A stretch of 64,000 nt of DNA from Asterias rubens (Eukaryota > Echinodermata > Asteroidea > Forcipulatida > Asteriidae). Shown here in pieces: positions 33,291-45,100 of the stretch (position 1 is its first letter; each line of letters opens with the position of its first letter). The DNA is taken from the NCBI RefSeq assembly GCF_902459465.1, contig NC_047083.1:5075526-5139525 (forward strand), in the 5' to 3' direction. Position numbers and translations under genes: made by a program. Below the pieces are notes generated by a model, which saw nothing but the letters and a program-made list of their open reading frames with translations, was not told where the DNA came from and searched no databases.

Positions 33291-33715
33291 GCGATTTTTT
33301 TCCAGGATGGTAAAGGTCAATAGATTTGCATACACGCTCCCATTGGCTGCCACGCACTTGACGCTGAATTATTCATCAGTGGGAATTCAGCTATTACCTT
33401 TATACACCCCACAAACGAAGTGTGTGTGTACCATAGATAGAGCATTGTATGCACTGTATATTGCTCTATGGTGGTACATTGTACACGTATTAATTAGGGC
33501 TGCAATTATACTGCAATAGTAATACACAATGTGTAGCCTACACTACGTACGCGAACGAACGCCACTCATAGTCATAGCAACTCTCTAAACTTTGCAAAAA
33601 AAACACGACATTTCAAACTTTAAATCATAGTTGACTGCGGCTCTTTTGGCAGTGCATCAACCTTGCTCCATCATCAGTGTGATATGCCTTTACCATCATG
33701 GAAAAAACATTTCGC
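33291..33715. mobile_element. Deletion derivative of the foldback element with 9-bp target duplication
   Basis: The ends are GCGATTTTTTTCCAGGATGG and CCATCATGGAAAAAACATTTCGC, inverted copies of each other. GAGCCGCTA flanks both sides (33,282-33,290 and 33,716-33,724). The left part repeats 1472-1742 in reverse, then CGTACGCGAACGAACGCC... repeats 1-150, then jumps to the other terminus. A 9-bp duplication is typical of Mutator-like elements; the transposase class remains inference. Confidence 0.85.
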
Positions 33716-33856
33716 GAGCCGCTAAGGGTGGATGATTTGACTTTCCTGTGAGTTTTCGTGAAATGTTTTTGCTGCATTCTCAGCGTGTATTATTATTGCC
33801 TCTAAATCAGCATTACGTTGACAACCTAGCATCAACAACCTATGACCATGTATTTA

Positions 33857-34240
33857 CAGACACTCTACACTATTGGTTATTACTCAACATAATTATTACC
33901 ATAAAACCTTACTTGGTAACGAGTAATGGGGAGCTGTTGATAGTACAAAACTTAGTAAGAAACGGCTCCCCCTGAAGTAAATAGTTTTCGAGAAAGAAGT
34001 AATTTTCCAATAATTTGATTTCGAGACCTCAGAATTAGATTTTGAGGTCTCGAAATCAAGCATCTGAAAGCACACAACTTCTTGTGACAAGGGTGTTTTT
34101 TATTTCATTATTATCTCGCAACTCCGACGACCAATTGAGCTCAAATTTTCACAGGTTTGTTATTTTATGCAATATGTTTCGATACACCAAGTGAGAAGAC
34201 TGGTCTTTGACAATTACCAATAGTGTCTAGTGTAATTAAA
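33857..34240 (+). mobile_element. M1 MITE
   Basis: From AGACACTCTACACTATTGG to ACCAATAGTGTCTAGTGT. A short internally deleted M1 remnant (AGACACTGTACACTTAG, then TTGCGAGATTAAG, CACACGAAGTTGTGTGC) follows at 34,243-34,310. Confidence 0.8.
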
Positions 34241-34759
34241 GACACTGTACACTTAGTTGCGAGATTAAGAAAAAAAACACTATTTTCACACGAAGTTGTG
34301 TGCTTTCATTTTGATGAGTAAGAATTAAGACGCAATGCATGAATATTCAGAGAGGCGTATAACACACTGCCCCCTAAAGAAAAAAACACAGAGAAACAAA
34401 ACGAAACAGTCAGAGACAACAAAAAACAACATCATACCCAGCCGAAATAAAATATGTGATTGTTTTTATATCAATGGTAAACGTGACGTCCCACCATGCG
34501 TCAGCCTTAGCACATACGAGATTCAGGGTTCAAGGTTCATTTTATTTGCCACGGTATCAACAAATAAATACATTATCACTCAAGAGCGATCAGTTTAAAG
34601 AATACAATACAGTAAAGATATATATCAAGATGAAAATGACCGCAGAGGGATCCCTTTAAGAAGCACTATTTGCTTTGCACTTTATAATGATAAAGCAAGG
34701 ACAGTGGAATCCGTAGAAATAATTAACTTCACATAATGGCCTATATCTATACGCATATC

Positions 34760-34918
34760 TGGGCCAAATCATAGGGCTGTTTAAGCAGAAAATATTGCTC
34801 AACAAATGTCTTCTAAGCAGTTATGAGCAGGATACCAGGCACTGACATGATATTTTGGCTGGTAACATTCTGGTAAGCATAATTTTGTTTTGCTCGGCTA
34901 TTATTTTTGTTTGTGCTT
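34760..34918. mobile_element. M2 hairpin MITE, degenerate
   Basis: GGGCCAAATCATAGGGCTGT opens it; AGCACAAAC-type right arm is decayed and merges with the next M1 copy. Confidence 0.55.
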
Positions 34919-35296
34919 AAAGGCACTGATTGACACTATTGGTAAATACTCAAAATAATTGATATCATAAAATATTACTTGGTAAACGAGCAATGGGGAG
35001 CTATTGGTAGTAAAAAAAAACATTGTGAGAAACGGCTCACTCTGAAGTAACGTAGTTTTTTAGAAGAAGTAATTAGCAACTAAAATATTTGAACGAGAAA
35101 ATAAAATTGAATTCCTGACCTCAGCTGAGGTATCGAATTCAAGGCATCTGAAAAGCACACAACTTGTGCGACGAAGTGTTTTTTTTTCTTCAATTATTCT
35201 CTCGATGACCAATTGAATCAAAAATTTCACAGTTTTTTTATTTTATGCACATGTTGAGATACACCAAGAGAGATGACTGATCTTTCAATTTCAAAA
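34918..35296 (+). mobile_element. M1 MITE, decayed right end
   Basis: TTAAAGGCACTGATTGACAC start, GAGAAACGGCTCACTCTGAA and GAGATACACCAAGAGAGATG landmarks. Confidence 0.75.
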
Positions 35297-35586
35297 GGTA
35301 TCGAGGGCCATGAATTAGGATTTCTACAGATTCCTACATATTTGTTGTCCCTTCTTTGATTCCTACAAGATTCCTATAAGATCCTAATAATTTGTTTTGG
35401 TAAGGACACATCTAATTCGCTTTGCATAATGGGCGAATTACACAAAATTTAACTGATTCATATAGAATGAGCAATGACCCGTGAGACAGGGTGGCAAACG
35501 GTTTCAGAGGCGGGTATGGAAGGCGAAAACGACAAAATTACATTATATAATTATGTTTAATTTAATACACGAGTGTGTCGGTAATT

Positions 35587-35942
35587 AAAGGCACTGGTAA
35601 TTGTCAATTATCGTTATTCTTACTTTGCTTGTTGTGTATCACAACATGCATAACATAATAAAATCTGTGAGTATTTTGGCTCAATTGGTCATATTGAAGC
35701 TGCAGAAAAATAATCAAAGAAAAGAAAACCCTTGTTGCACAAAACGTGCTTTCAGATTCATAAACAAAGTCTCAAGTCGTTTATTGAGTGGGACTTAAAT
35801 ACATTTCTCTCAAAAATTCATAGAAAACTGTTTCTCACAATCCTTTATACTACGCCAACAGCTCTCCATTGATCGAGTATGAGTAAGTCTGTATGCCAAC
35901 AAATATTTTGCGTATTATACCAGTAGTGTCGATTGCCTTTAA
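35587..35942 (-). mobile_element. M1 MITE, strongly decayed, reverse
   Basis: TTAAAGGCACTGGTAATTGTC at the left, GTTTCTCACAATCCTTTATAC inside and CCAGTAGTGTCGATTGCC-TTTAA at the right. Confidence 0.65.
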
Positions 35943-36114
35943 TACCCGTTGTGTACTTTGGAATTTTCTCCGTACAATCATTTCTGACCAAATGTTTTTT
36001 TTTTAAACAGGTCGGGAGTTGTTTAGAAGCAGCACATTTTCTTGAACTTAGGGTGTATTCGTCAGGCGCTGAGCTCAAAATAACACGGACACCACTTCAG
36101 ACATTGAATTCAAA

Positions 36115-39100
36115 ATGGCGCCCATCAATGAGGGGAATATTGTCACCAACGGGCACGACGCGTCCTTAATGCCCGAAGTTGGAGCAAAACATGAGAGGAA
36201 AAGTCGCGAGACACACTGGGAGAGTTACGGATGTTTTAACAACTACCCATCAAGTCTTGACTTCTTAGCATCAGGGAGGTTTTTCCTCCTATTCATGTGC
36301 ATGCTTATCTTCAGCGATGCTTTCAATATTGGAACTCTGGGTGGCGCCCTGACAAGCCTAGAGACGCGCTACGAACTAAAGGCGTCTCAGCTGGGACTGA
36401 TCGAGAGTCTGTACGAGGCTGGAAATCTCATCTTCGTGCTATTTATAGTACACTACGCTGGGAGACAAGATAACAGGCGCCCTCTATGGATCGGAATCGG
36501 TGCACTCACCATGGCCATTGGAACCGCAATTGCATTTTCACCACAGTTTCTTTTCTCCGCGTACAATCCTGATTGGAAATCCGGCTTGACCAATCAGACG
36601 GCAGAGCCTTTAACCTGCCTCTCTGATTGGACAGTTGAGTCTGGATTCGACCAATGCGGTGGAGAGGGGCAAGATAACCTAAGGCGGGAAAATCGATTGG
36701 CTTATGTGATTATTTTGTGTGGAGAAATTCTGGTGGGGGTTGGTTGGACACCAGTGATGCCTCTGGCTCTATCATACATTGATGATAATGTCAACACGAA
36801 ATCATCTGCGATGTTTATAGGTGAGTTTAAAAAAAAACTTATTGTTCGGAGAAATAGATAGAAAAAGGTTTTGAAATTCAAAGTATACGTTGTTTGCCTT
36901 TTTTCCTACGTCTGTTTTCAGCATCGACGCCCAGTGCCGGCCTGATTTGGCTCAAGAGAAACTAACTAACTAAGATGTAATGAAAGGTTTTGAAAGTATT
37001 GAAAGACCATAATTTATATTCTTATACCCCTACCCTACGCCCCCAATCAAGGGATTCGGGGCCACCAGTTATACATTGTTCAAAGTTTTCCCAGTGGCAA
37101 TGCCCGGGGGAAATTCCCGGGGCAGGTGTGTTTTGTTATCATAAAATACACAGCTAAACCCATCATGCAGCACCATTGCACAGATCTATCATATAGTCAC
37201 AGATCCATATCCATCACCCCTGATATAAAGTGGATGTTCCCATTTTATCGGGCAGTTCCCTAGCCTTTAATCAAGGCGCACATAGACTTCACTCAAGTCC
37301 CAATCCCGTGCCATCGCCAGAACACTATTGTTTTGTGATGCTCTGCATTCCCCAACCTGTTTCGTGACCAAGAAAGCTGCATTTTGACTGCGGGCATGCT
37401 TATGGACCCGAACTCTCGCACACGAGAACGGGACTTGAATCAATTCTAAGGCGCACGCGGCGGCGGCATCCCAAGATCCCATGCACTAAATAAGACGAGC
37501 GCGTGATATAGGGTCGTGTTTTGACATCTGGGGTGCCCCGTTCGCCTTGACTAAAGGCTAGCGGTTCCCCAGCATCCACCCCTCCCATACACGCAATATT
37601 GTATGTACGCCGCCTCCAACCGTGGAACCCCCTATATTAACCTTTTGCAACAATCCAGTTGGTTTTGTACACGTTTTCCAACTGATGACGTTTTCCGAAC
37701 CGTGGACCCTGTAGACCTTTATTACACTGTCACCATCTTGGTCATGTTTCCTGATTCCAATAACAGTAATGAATGCTAACATTCATTGCCTAAACATGGC
37801 ACCAGACTGTTATTTCGCCCAGCCTCAGTTTGGTTACAATGAGTTGAAATGAGTAAAATCACGATGGCAACACCCTGATAATGGTCTGTAAGTCTTTTTC
37901 AGGTAGTATGGCTGACGTGATAGAAGTGTATTGTTCTATAAACAATGTGTGGACGTGTGTATGTCCATACAGTGATTCAAGTCCCTATAATTATGTGGAC
38001 CTTGTTTGTGCTCAGGTACACACCTCTAGGCCCTTTCGAATCCACGGCTCGGCTTTGAATTCGGCTTCAGGCTCCGTTGTCTCGTCTGAAGCCCCGATGA
38101 GCACGTGCACAAAGCAAGCGTAATAATAATTGTCAAAACAACAGCGGGGCCAAGCTCGACTGAGCCGAATCTGTAACCGAAGTCGTGGTTTCAAAAAAGG
38201 GTATTAGTATTTTCCAACAAAACACAGACACCATGTGACTTTTTTTTTGTTGGTTTTACCGTCTCAGGGATCATCCAGAGCATGTTTGGAGTTGGGACAA
38301 TATTCGGTTTTCTGACCAGCGCAGCTGTTGCCCAGAAATGGGTTGATTTCTACCGAGCTGAAGTTGATGAAAACAAGGTACCTTGCAGCCTTAAATCACA
38401 CCCTAAAAGACTACAATCGAAAACCCCCCAGTCAGACTCTTCTACTCGCCCATTGACCACACAACATTGGATAAAATCGTCACCCATTTGAATCACACTA
38501 TCAAAGAGTTCAACATTGTATGATGAGTCATGTCATCAAATCATCAAACCTTATTACACAGGAAGTCGACCATTTCAAACTAATGCCACTTCTGGGACTT
38601 CTTAAATTTGATTTCCTTTGATACTTATTTTAAAGGCACACCTTTTGTAATAATTTTCAAAGGACCAGTGATCTCGCTTGGTGTATCCCAACATATTAGT
38701 GCATAACACACAACATAATGTGATATTTGGACTCAATTCGCCACCGAAGTTGCAAGGAATATAATGAAAGAACAACCACCCTTAGTGCACAGTGTGTGTG
38801 CTTTCAGATCCCTATAATAAAAAGGCTTCACCCTGAAGTATTTTAATAGTTGAGTGCGAGTACCTCGAAAACTACGTCACTCCAGGGGGAGCCGTTTCTC
38901 ACAATGTTTTACACTATCAACCTCACCCCATTATGTGTTACCAAGTAAGGTTTTATGCTTACATAATATTTTGAGTAATTACCAGTATTCAATGCATTTA
39001 AAGGCAGTGGACACTATTGATAATTACTTAAAATAATTATTAGAATAAAACATTTCTTGGTGGCGAGTAATGGGGAGAGGTTGATGGTATAAAACATTGT

Positions 39101-42100
39101 GAGAAACGGCTCCCTCTGAAGTGCCATAGTTTTCGAGAAAGAGGTAATTTTCCACGAATTTAATTTCAAGACCTCAGATTTAGAACTTGAGGTCTCGAAA
39201 TCAACCATATTCTAAATGCACACAGCTTGTAACAAGGGCGTTTTTTCTTCCTTTATTATCTCGCAAGTTCGATGACCGATTGAGCTAAAATTTCCACAGG
39301 TTTGTTTTTTATGCATAATACACCAACTGTGAAGGCTAGTCTTTGATAATTACCAATAATGTCCACTGCCTTTAATGACCCTTGTTCACAACTTCATTTT
39401 TAGATGACGCCTAAGAACACCTTATGGGTGGGTGCGTGGTGGCTAGGGGTCGCCATAACAAGTAGTATGTATTTCATATCTTCGCTGCCTTTCTTCGGAT
39501 TTCCTCGTCGGCTTCCGGGAGCTCGAAAACTGGACGACAGTAAGAATTACTTTATGTTGAAAAGGAGTGAGTCGAGGGTTGACGATCCGGAAGGGGACGC
39601 TCCCGAAGATGCAAAGGTTGTTGCTGAGGATACTTCAAGTGCAAAATCATTTTCTTTGTTTGGTAAGTTTTTATTTGAAGGTTTTTATGAGTGGATATAA
39701 TACCCATGCATAGACCTTTTCGCAAATACCGGGGCGCGCGCGTAAAGCTTGGAATTAGGTGCATTGTGGTCTTGCTGGTATCCAAATTTGATCCATATAT
39801 ATCCCACAATGCACCTCATTCAACAGTCTGCGCTTGCGCATTGGTATTTGCGATAAGGTCTATTATAAAGGGGACAGTGGCCGTTTGTTATTAAACTATA
39901 TGCATGGGACGATTTCACAACGAGCTCAAATTGTGTTTAACTGCAAACCAAGCAGTTGTTAAAGACACTGTACACTATTGGTAATTGTCAAAGACTAGTC
40001 TTTCACAGTTGGTGTATCTCAACATATGCATAAAATAACAAACATGTGGAAATTTGAGATCCGTCGGTCGTCGAAGTTGCGAGATATTAATGAAAAAAAA
40101 AACCAACATCTTTGTCGCACCATTGTCACACGAAGTTGTGTGCTTTCAGATGCTTGATTTCGCGGCCTCAGATTCTAAATCCTAGGTCTCGAAATCAAAT
40201 CCGAGGAAAATTACTTCTTACTCGAAAAACTATGTCACTTCAGAGGGAGCCGTTTCTCACAACGTTGTATATTATCAACCTCTCCCCATTACTCGTAAAC
40301 AAAAAAGGTTTATGATAATCATTATTTTGAGTTATTACCAATAGTGTCCACTGCCTTCAAGTTAAAGTGTGAGGCTGAGGATACTTCAATTAAAAAATAT
40401 TGTTTAATACTTGAAAAGTTTTTGTTTAAAGTTTTGATACCCGTAAATTAAACAGGAACGACAAAGTAGCATAGAGACCGGATCAAACTACATGTGAATG
40501 CGATACGAAAATTGTTATGTCACAAAAAAACAATTCAAAACAGTTGGGTGACTCGGTTTATATACTTCCTGAAAATGCGAATGCGATTGCGATACGATTT
40601 CTGACGGCAAAATATTTTCAGTTCAAAATGTGCTCAACTCCTGTGAAACATTCGCAGCGAAATCAGGGCTGTGACGTCAACATTTGTTTTGCATTCGCTG
40701 GAAGTATGAACCTGCTTGAACGCAAAATGTGAAGTCGTGAACGCAAAGTCGTGAACTGAATTGCATTTTAAATGTTTCCAATCGATAAGGATTTTGAGTC
40801 TTATGAATAGATTCTATTGTGTAAAAAAAACCCAATCATTTCGAATAACTTTACCCGGCGTTTTTCTGAAAGATTATTTCTATTACGTAATCCTTGATGT
40901 TACGTCATGGTCATGTAGGTAGGAGCTCCAATAGCCGCTTTGTTGCAGCATGGAGGTACAACAAAGCAACAAGCATGACGTCAAAGCATTGTCATTTTGA
41001 TGAGCGCCGTAAATGGTAGAAGTGTTTTTAGTTTTCAGTTGGGGCCTGATTGTGTAATCGAAAAATCACGAGAAATTCAGAATTGTACAAATATCAGATT
41101 TACACATGTAGAATGATCAACAAATGCACTATTATAAGCAACAATCCCCGTTGAAAACATTTCGCCAAAGTACGTGTTTAACCATATAGGGCATGTACGT
41201 TTAAACACTCTGTGCACGTGAGTGGAAAATCCTCAATGGTAACTATATAATAGCCCCATGCTACCATTGATAGTTCCCGATATCTGATATACCAAGGGCA
41301 GAGCATTTCAAAGGGCGTACCTACATGATTGTGGTCGCCTTACAGTTATGTTGACACATGATACTCAACTATAGCACATGAACAAAAGCATTGTATTGCA
41401 TGAATTTGCACGTAAACCTTCCCGGGTGAAATAAAGGGTGTGAGAGCTTGCTCAGAACTTAACGTAAACAATGACAAATTACCTGCCAAGTTTGCTGCTA
41501 CATGGTGTTCCAAAGGCGCCAATATTATGCTCCCGTTTTATTGTTCCTCTTGAGGGCAGAGAAAAAAAACAAAAAAACAACAACAACATTGGAATAACGC
41601 CATTTATGGTAATTCCTCCACTGATAAAAAAAAACGTTCCAAAAAAAGAGTCTTGACCTTCGTGGATTATGAAACTTTCGAAACCTCGGCTTTGGATTCG
41701 GCTTCAAGCTCCCCTCGCGTCTGAAGCTCTGAGCGCGTAAGGCAAAACACGCGCATTATGTCAAAACAACCGCGGGCCAAGCTAGCCTGAGCCGAATCCA
41801 AAGCCAAAGCCTTGGTTTCGAAATGACCTATGTTAGTGTTACTGACTCCCTAGTTGTTGTTGTTTTATTCGCCAGCATCTTCTAAGTGTTCAATAAGTCT
41901 GTCTCCCTTTCTTCATTTCTACAGCCTTACCAGCATCTGTATGGGGTTTACTCAGCAACCCCATCTACATGTTCATTAACATCAGCAGTTTTTCCGAAAT
42001 GGCGATCATAGCTGGAATTGTGACGTTCTTTCCCAAGTACTTGGAAACACAGTTTGGTCTGTCGCCACCTCAAGCTAACTTCTACATGGGTAAGATCTGT

Positions 42101-45100
42101 AGAAAATAAATGAAGACAGTGAGAGTGCACTGGACGAAACGTCGAGTTATTGAGCTACCAGTTTCAAACTTTGAGTTAAAGGGGCTGTGTCGTCTTGATA
42201 AAAGAAGGCCTGTGTTGTGGTGGAATTATGAAAAAGTCCCACTCAGTTACCACGTCACACTTTGGAAGCTCGTGATTTACGTCAGCGATCCTGCCTTAAG
42301 CCCAGGTCAATTCTCATCTTTGACCTTGCATTCATTTCACGCGGTCTTCATTAGTTCCGGAGATTCGCATTTAATTCCGACGCACATGTTGTGCCAATGT
42401 TGTTTTCTTTCATTTTGAAGCTTCGATGACCACAAAATTATGAGCCAACATTTTCACAGATTCGTTATCTTATGTATGTTGGGATGCAACAAGGTAGTGT
42501 TAAAGTGGTCTTTCACTATTACCAAACCTGACCAGTGCCTTTAATGTAAAAAAATATATGATTTTGGTTTTCATACAGCTGTAGTACCTGTACCCGCTGT
42601 GGCAATTGGCTCACTTCTTGGTGGTTACTTAGTGAAAAAGCTCAATCTGAACGCTGAGGGCGCAACCAAGCTTGCTCTGGGATGCAGCGTCATAGCGTTG
42701 GTCGGTCAGATCGCCCTCTTGGGTATAGGCTGTGATAGTGCTGGTATTGGTGGGGTGGACACGCCCTACCACAACTCAAGGTTTGTTAAACCTCTCTTTT
42801 ACCATGAGGTAATGGGGGATTTTGGAACGCTAGGTGGCAGCAGACTTACCTTTGTTTAAATTACCCAGAACAGTCACGTGGATTTTTACCCGGTAAGTCT
42901 GCTGTCACCAAATAATTATACGAAGTAAATTAATACACCAGACTTTATTTTCCTGGTTAATTTGAGCTCAATTATGTAAATGAAGCCTTTCTGAAGCATG
43001 TTTACTTCAAAGGAAAACGATAAACATAGACAAATCCTTAAAGGCAGTGGACACTATTGGTAATTATTTTCTCAAAATAATTATTAGCATAAAACCTTAC
43101 TTGGTAATGAGTTATGGGAAGCTGTTGATAGTATAAAACATTGTGAGAAACGGCTCCATCTGAAGTAACGCAGTTTTCACGAAAGAAGTAATTTTACACG
43201 AATTTGATTTCGAGACCTCGGATTTTGAATTCGAGGTCTCGAAATCAAACATCTGAAAACACACAATTTCGTGTGACAAGGGTGTTTTTCTTTCATTAAT
43301 ATCTCGTAACTTCGACGACCGATTGAGCTCAAATTTTTACAGGTTTGTTATTTTATGTATATGTTGAGATACAGCAAAGAATGAGACTGGTCTAGACGAT
43401 TACCAATAGTGGCCAGTGTCTTTAATCCCTATTAAGATATAACATACGCTTCTCGGTTAACCAATCTTATAGCTTCACCTATTTATTGTGTCAGTACTTT
43501 TTTTTTTAACCATAACCTTATTTCAACCTTCAACATTTTTGACCGCAATTTTTTTTTTCTGTACACCAAATAAATTGCCATGCTTTCGCAGAGATTTTTA
43601 ATTGGGAAACTTGTTTCCTCAATCGATTAAAAAAACGGGAGTTCTTTAAAAAAAAAACATGATCCAACAAATTTAACTGTCAAGTTTTTTTTTAATTCTA
43701 TACTAAAAATTGCTCTCCGACCGATACCAAAGGGTATCTCACCAACGCACCTGGGGCCAATTTCATAGCGCTGCTAAGCACAAAAATTTGCTTAGCATGA
43801 TATTTTGGCCTGGATAAAAACAGAATTACCAACCAAATTTCCACGTGGTTTTGAGGATAAACAAAAGCTGTATACCAGTGAGAAAAAAACATGCAACAAA
43901 TGGAAATTTGGTTGGTAATCCTGTTTTTATCAAAGAAGAAATTTCATGCTAAGCAAATTTTTGCGCTTAGCAGCTCTATGAAATTGGGCACTGGTGGCTT
44001 AGGTCTACAGTCTTACCCAACTGAACCAAACTAAATATTTTTTCGCCTGTGAAAACTTTAGGGTTCCTGAATTCACTGACGTGAAGATAACCAGTGCCTG
44101 TAACGCCAACTGCGGATGTAGTTCCACCGATCCAGAGGTGGTCTGCGGTACCGATGGAATCACCTATTTCTCGGCGTGCTACGCTGGCTGTCAGGACAGT
44201 CTGAACGGGGTAAGAATTAAATCGTGCAAACTGTTATTCTGACTTCAATCTTGTTTATATTCTTTGAGTTCTTTTATGATCAGCCGCACAGTCAGCAGAC
44301 CGGAGTTTGAACCAGAAGTTGACGGAGGACCTCCCTTAAAGGAACACGTTGCCTTGGATCGGACGAGTTGGTCGTTGAAAAGCGTTAAAACCGTTTGTTA
44401 TGAAATGCATATGGTTAGAAAGATAATTTAAAACTAGTATTTTTATTATAATGATCCACACAAATTTGCCTCGAAATTACATGTTTTCCTTTTACTTTGC
44501 GACGGTCTGCCATTATGGGAGTCAAACATTTCCCTTGACTCCCATTAATGGCCGACCGTGTTTGTCGACGAGGTAAAAGGAAAAACCACGCAATATCGAG
44601 GCGTGTTAGATCATTGTGTTCTACTTTTACGACATCTTTCTAACCATACATTATATAAACGGTTACAAGCGCTTTTTATAGACCAACTCTTCCGATCTCA
44701 AAGGCAATGTGGGCCTTTAAAGACAGTGGACACTATTGGTAATTGTCAAAGACTAGCCTTCACAGTTGGTGTATCTCAACATATGCATAAAATAACTAAC
44801 CTGTGAAAATTTGAGCTCAATCGGTCATCAAAGTTGCGAGATAAAAATGAAAGAAGAAAACACCCTAGTCACACGAAGTTGTGTGCGTTTAGATGGTTGA
44901 TTTCGAGACCTCAAGTTCTAAACTTGAGGTCTCGAAATCAAATTCGTGGATTACTCGAAACTTACTCCACTTCAGTAGAGGGAGCCGTTTCTCACAATGT
45001 TTTATACTGCAAACCTCTCCCCATTACTCTTTACCAAGTGAGGTTTAATGCTAATAATTATTTTGAGTAATTACCAATAGTGTCCACTGCCTTTAATTAC

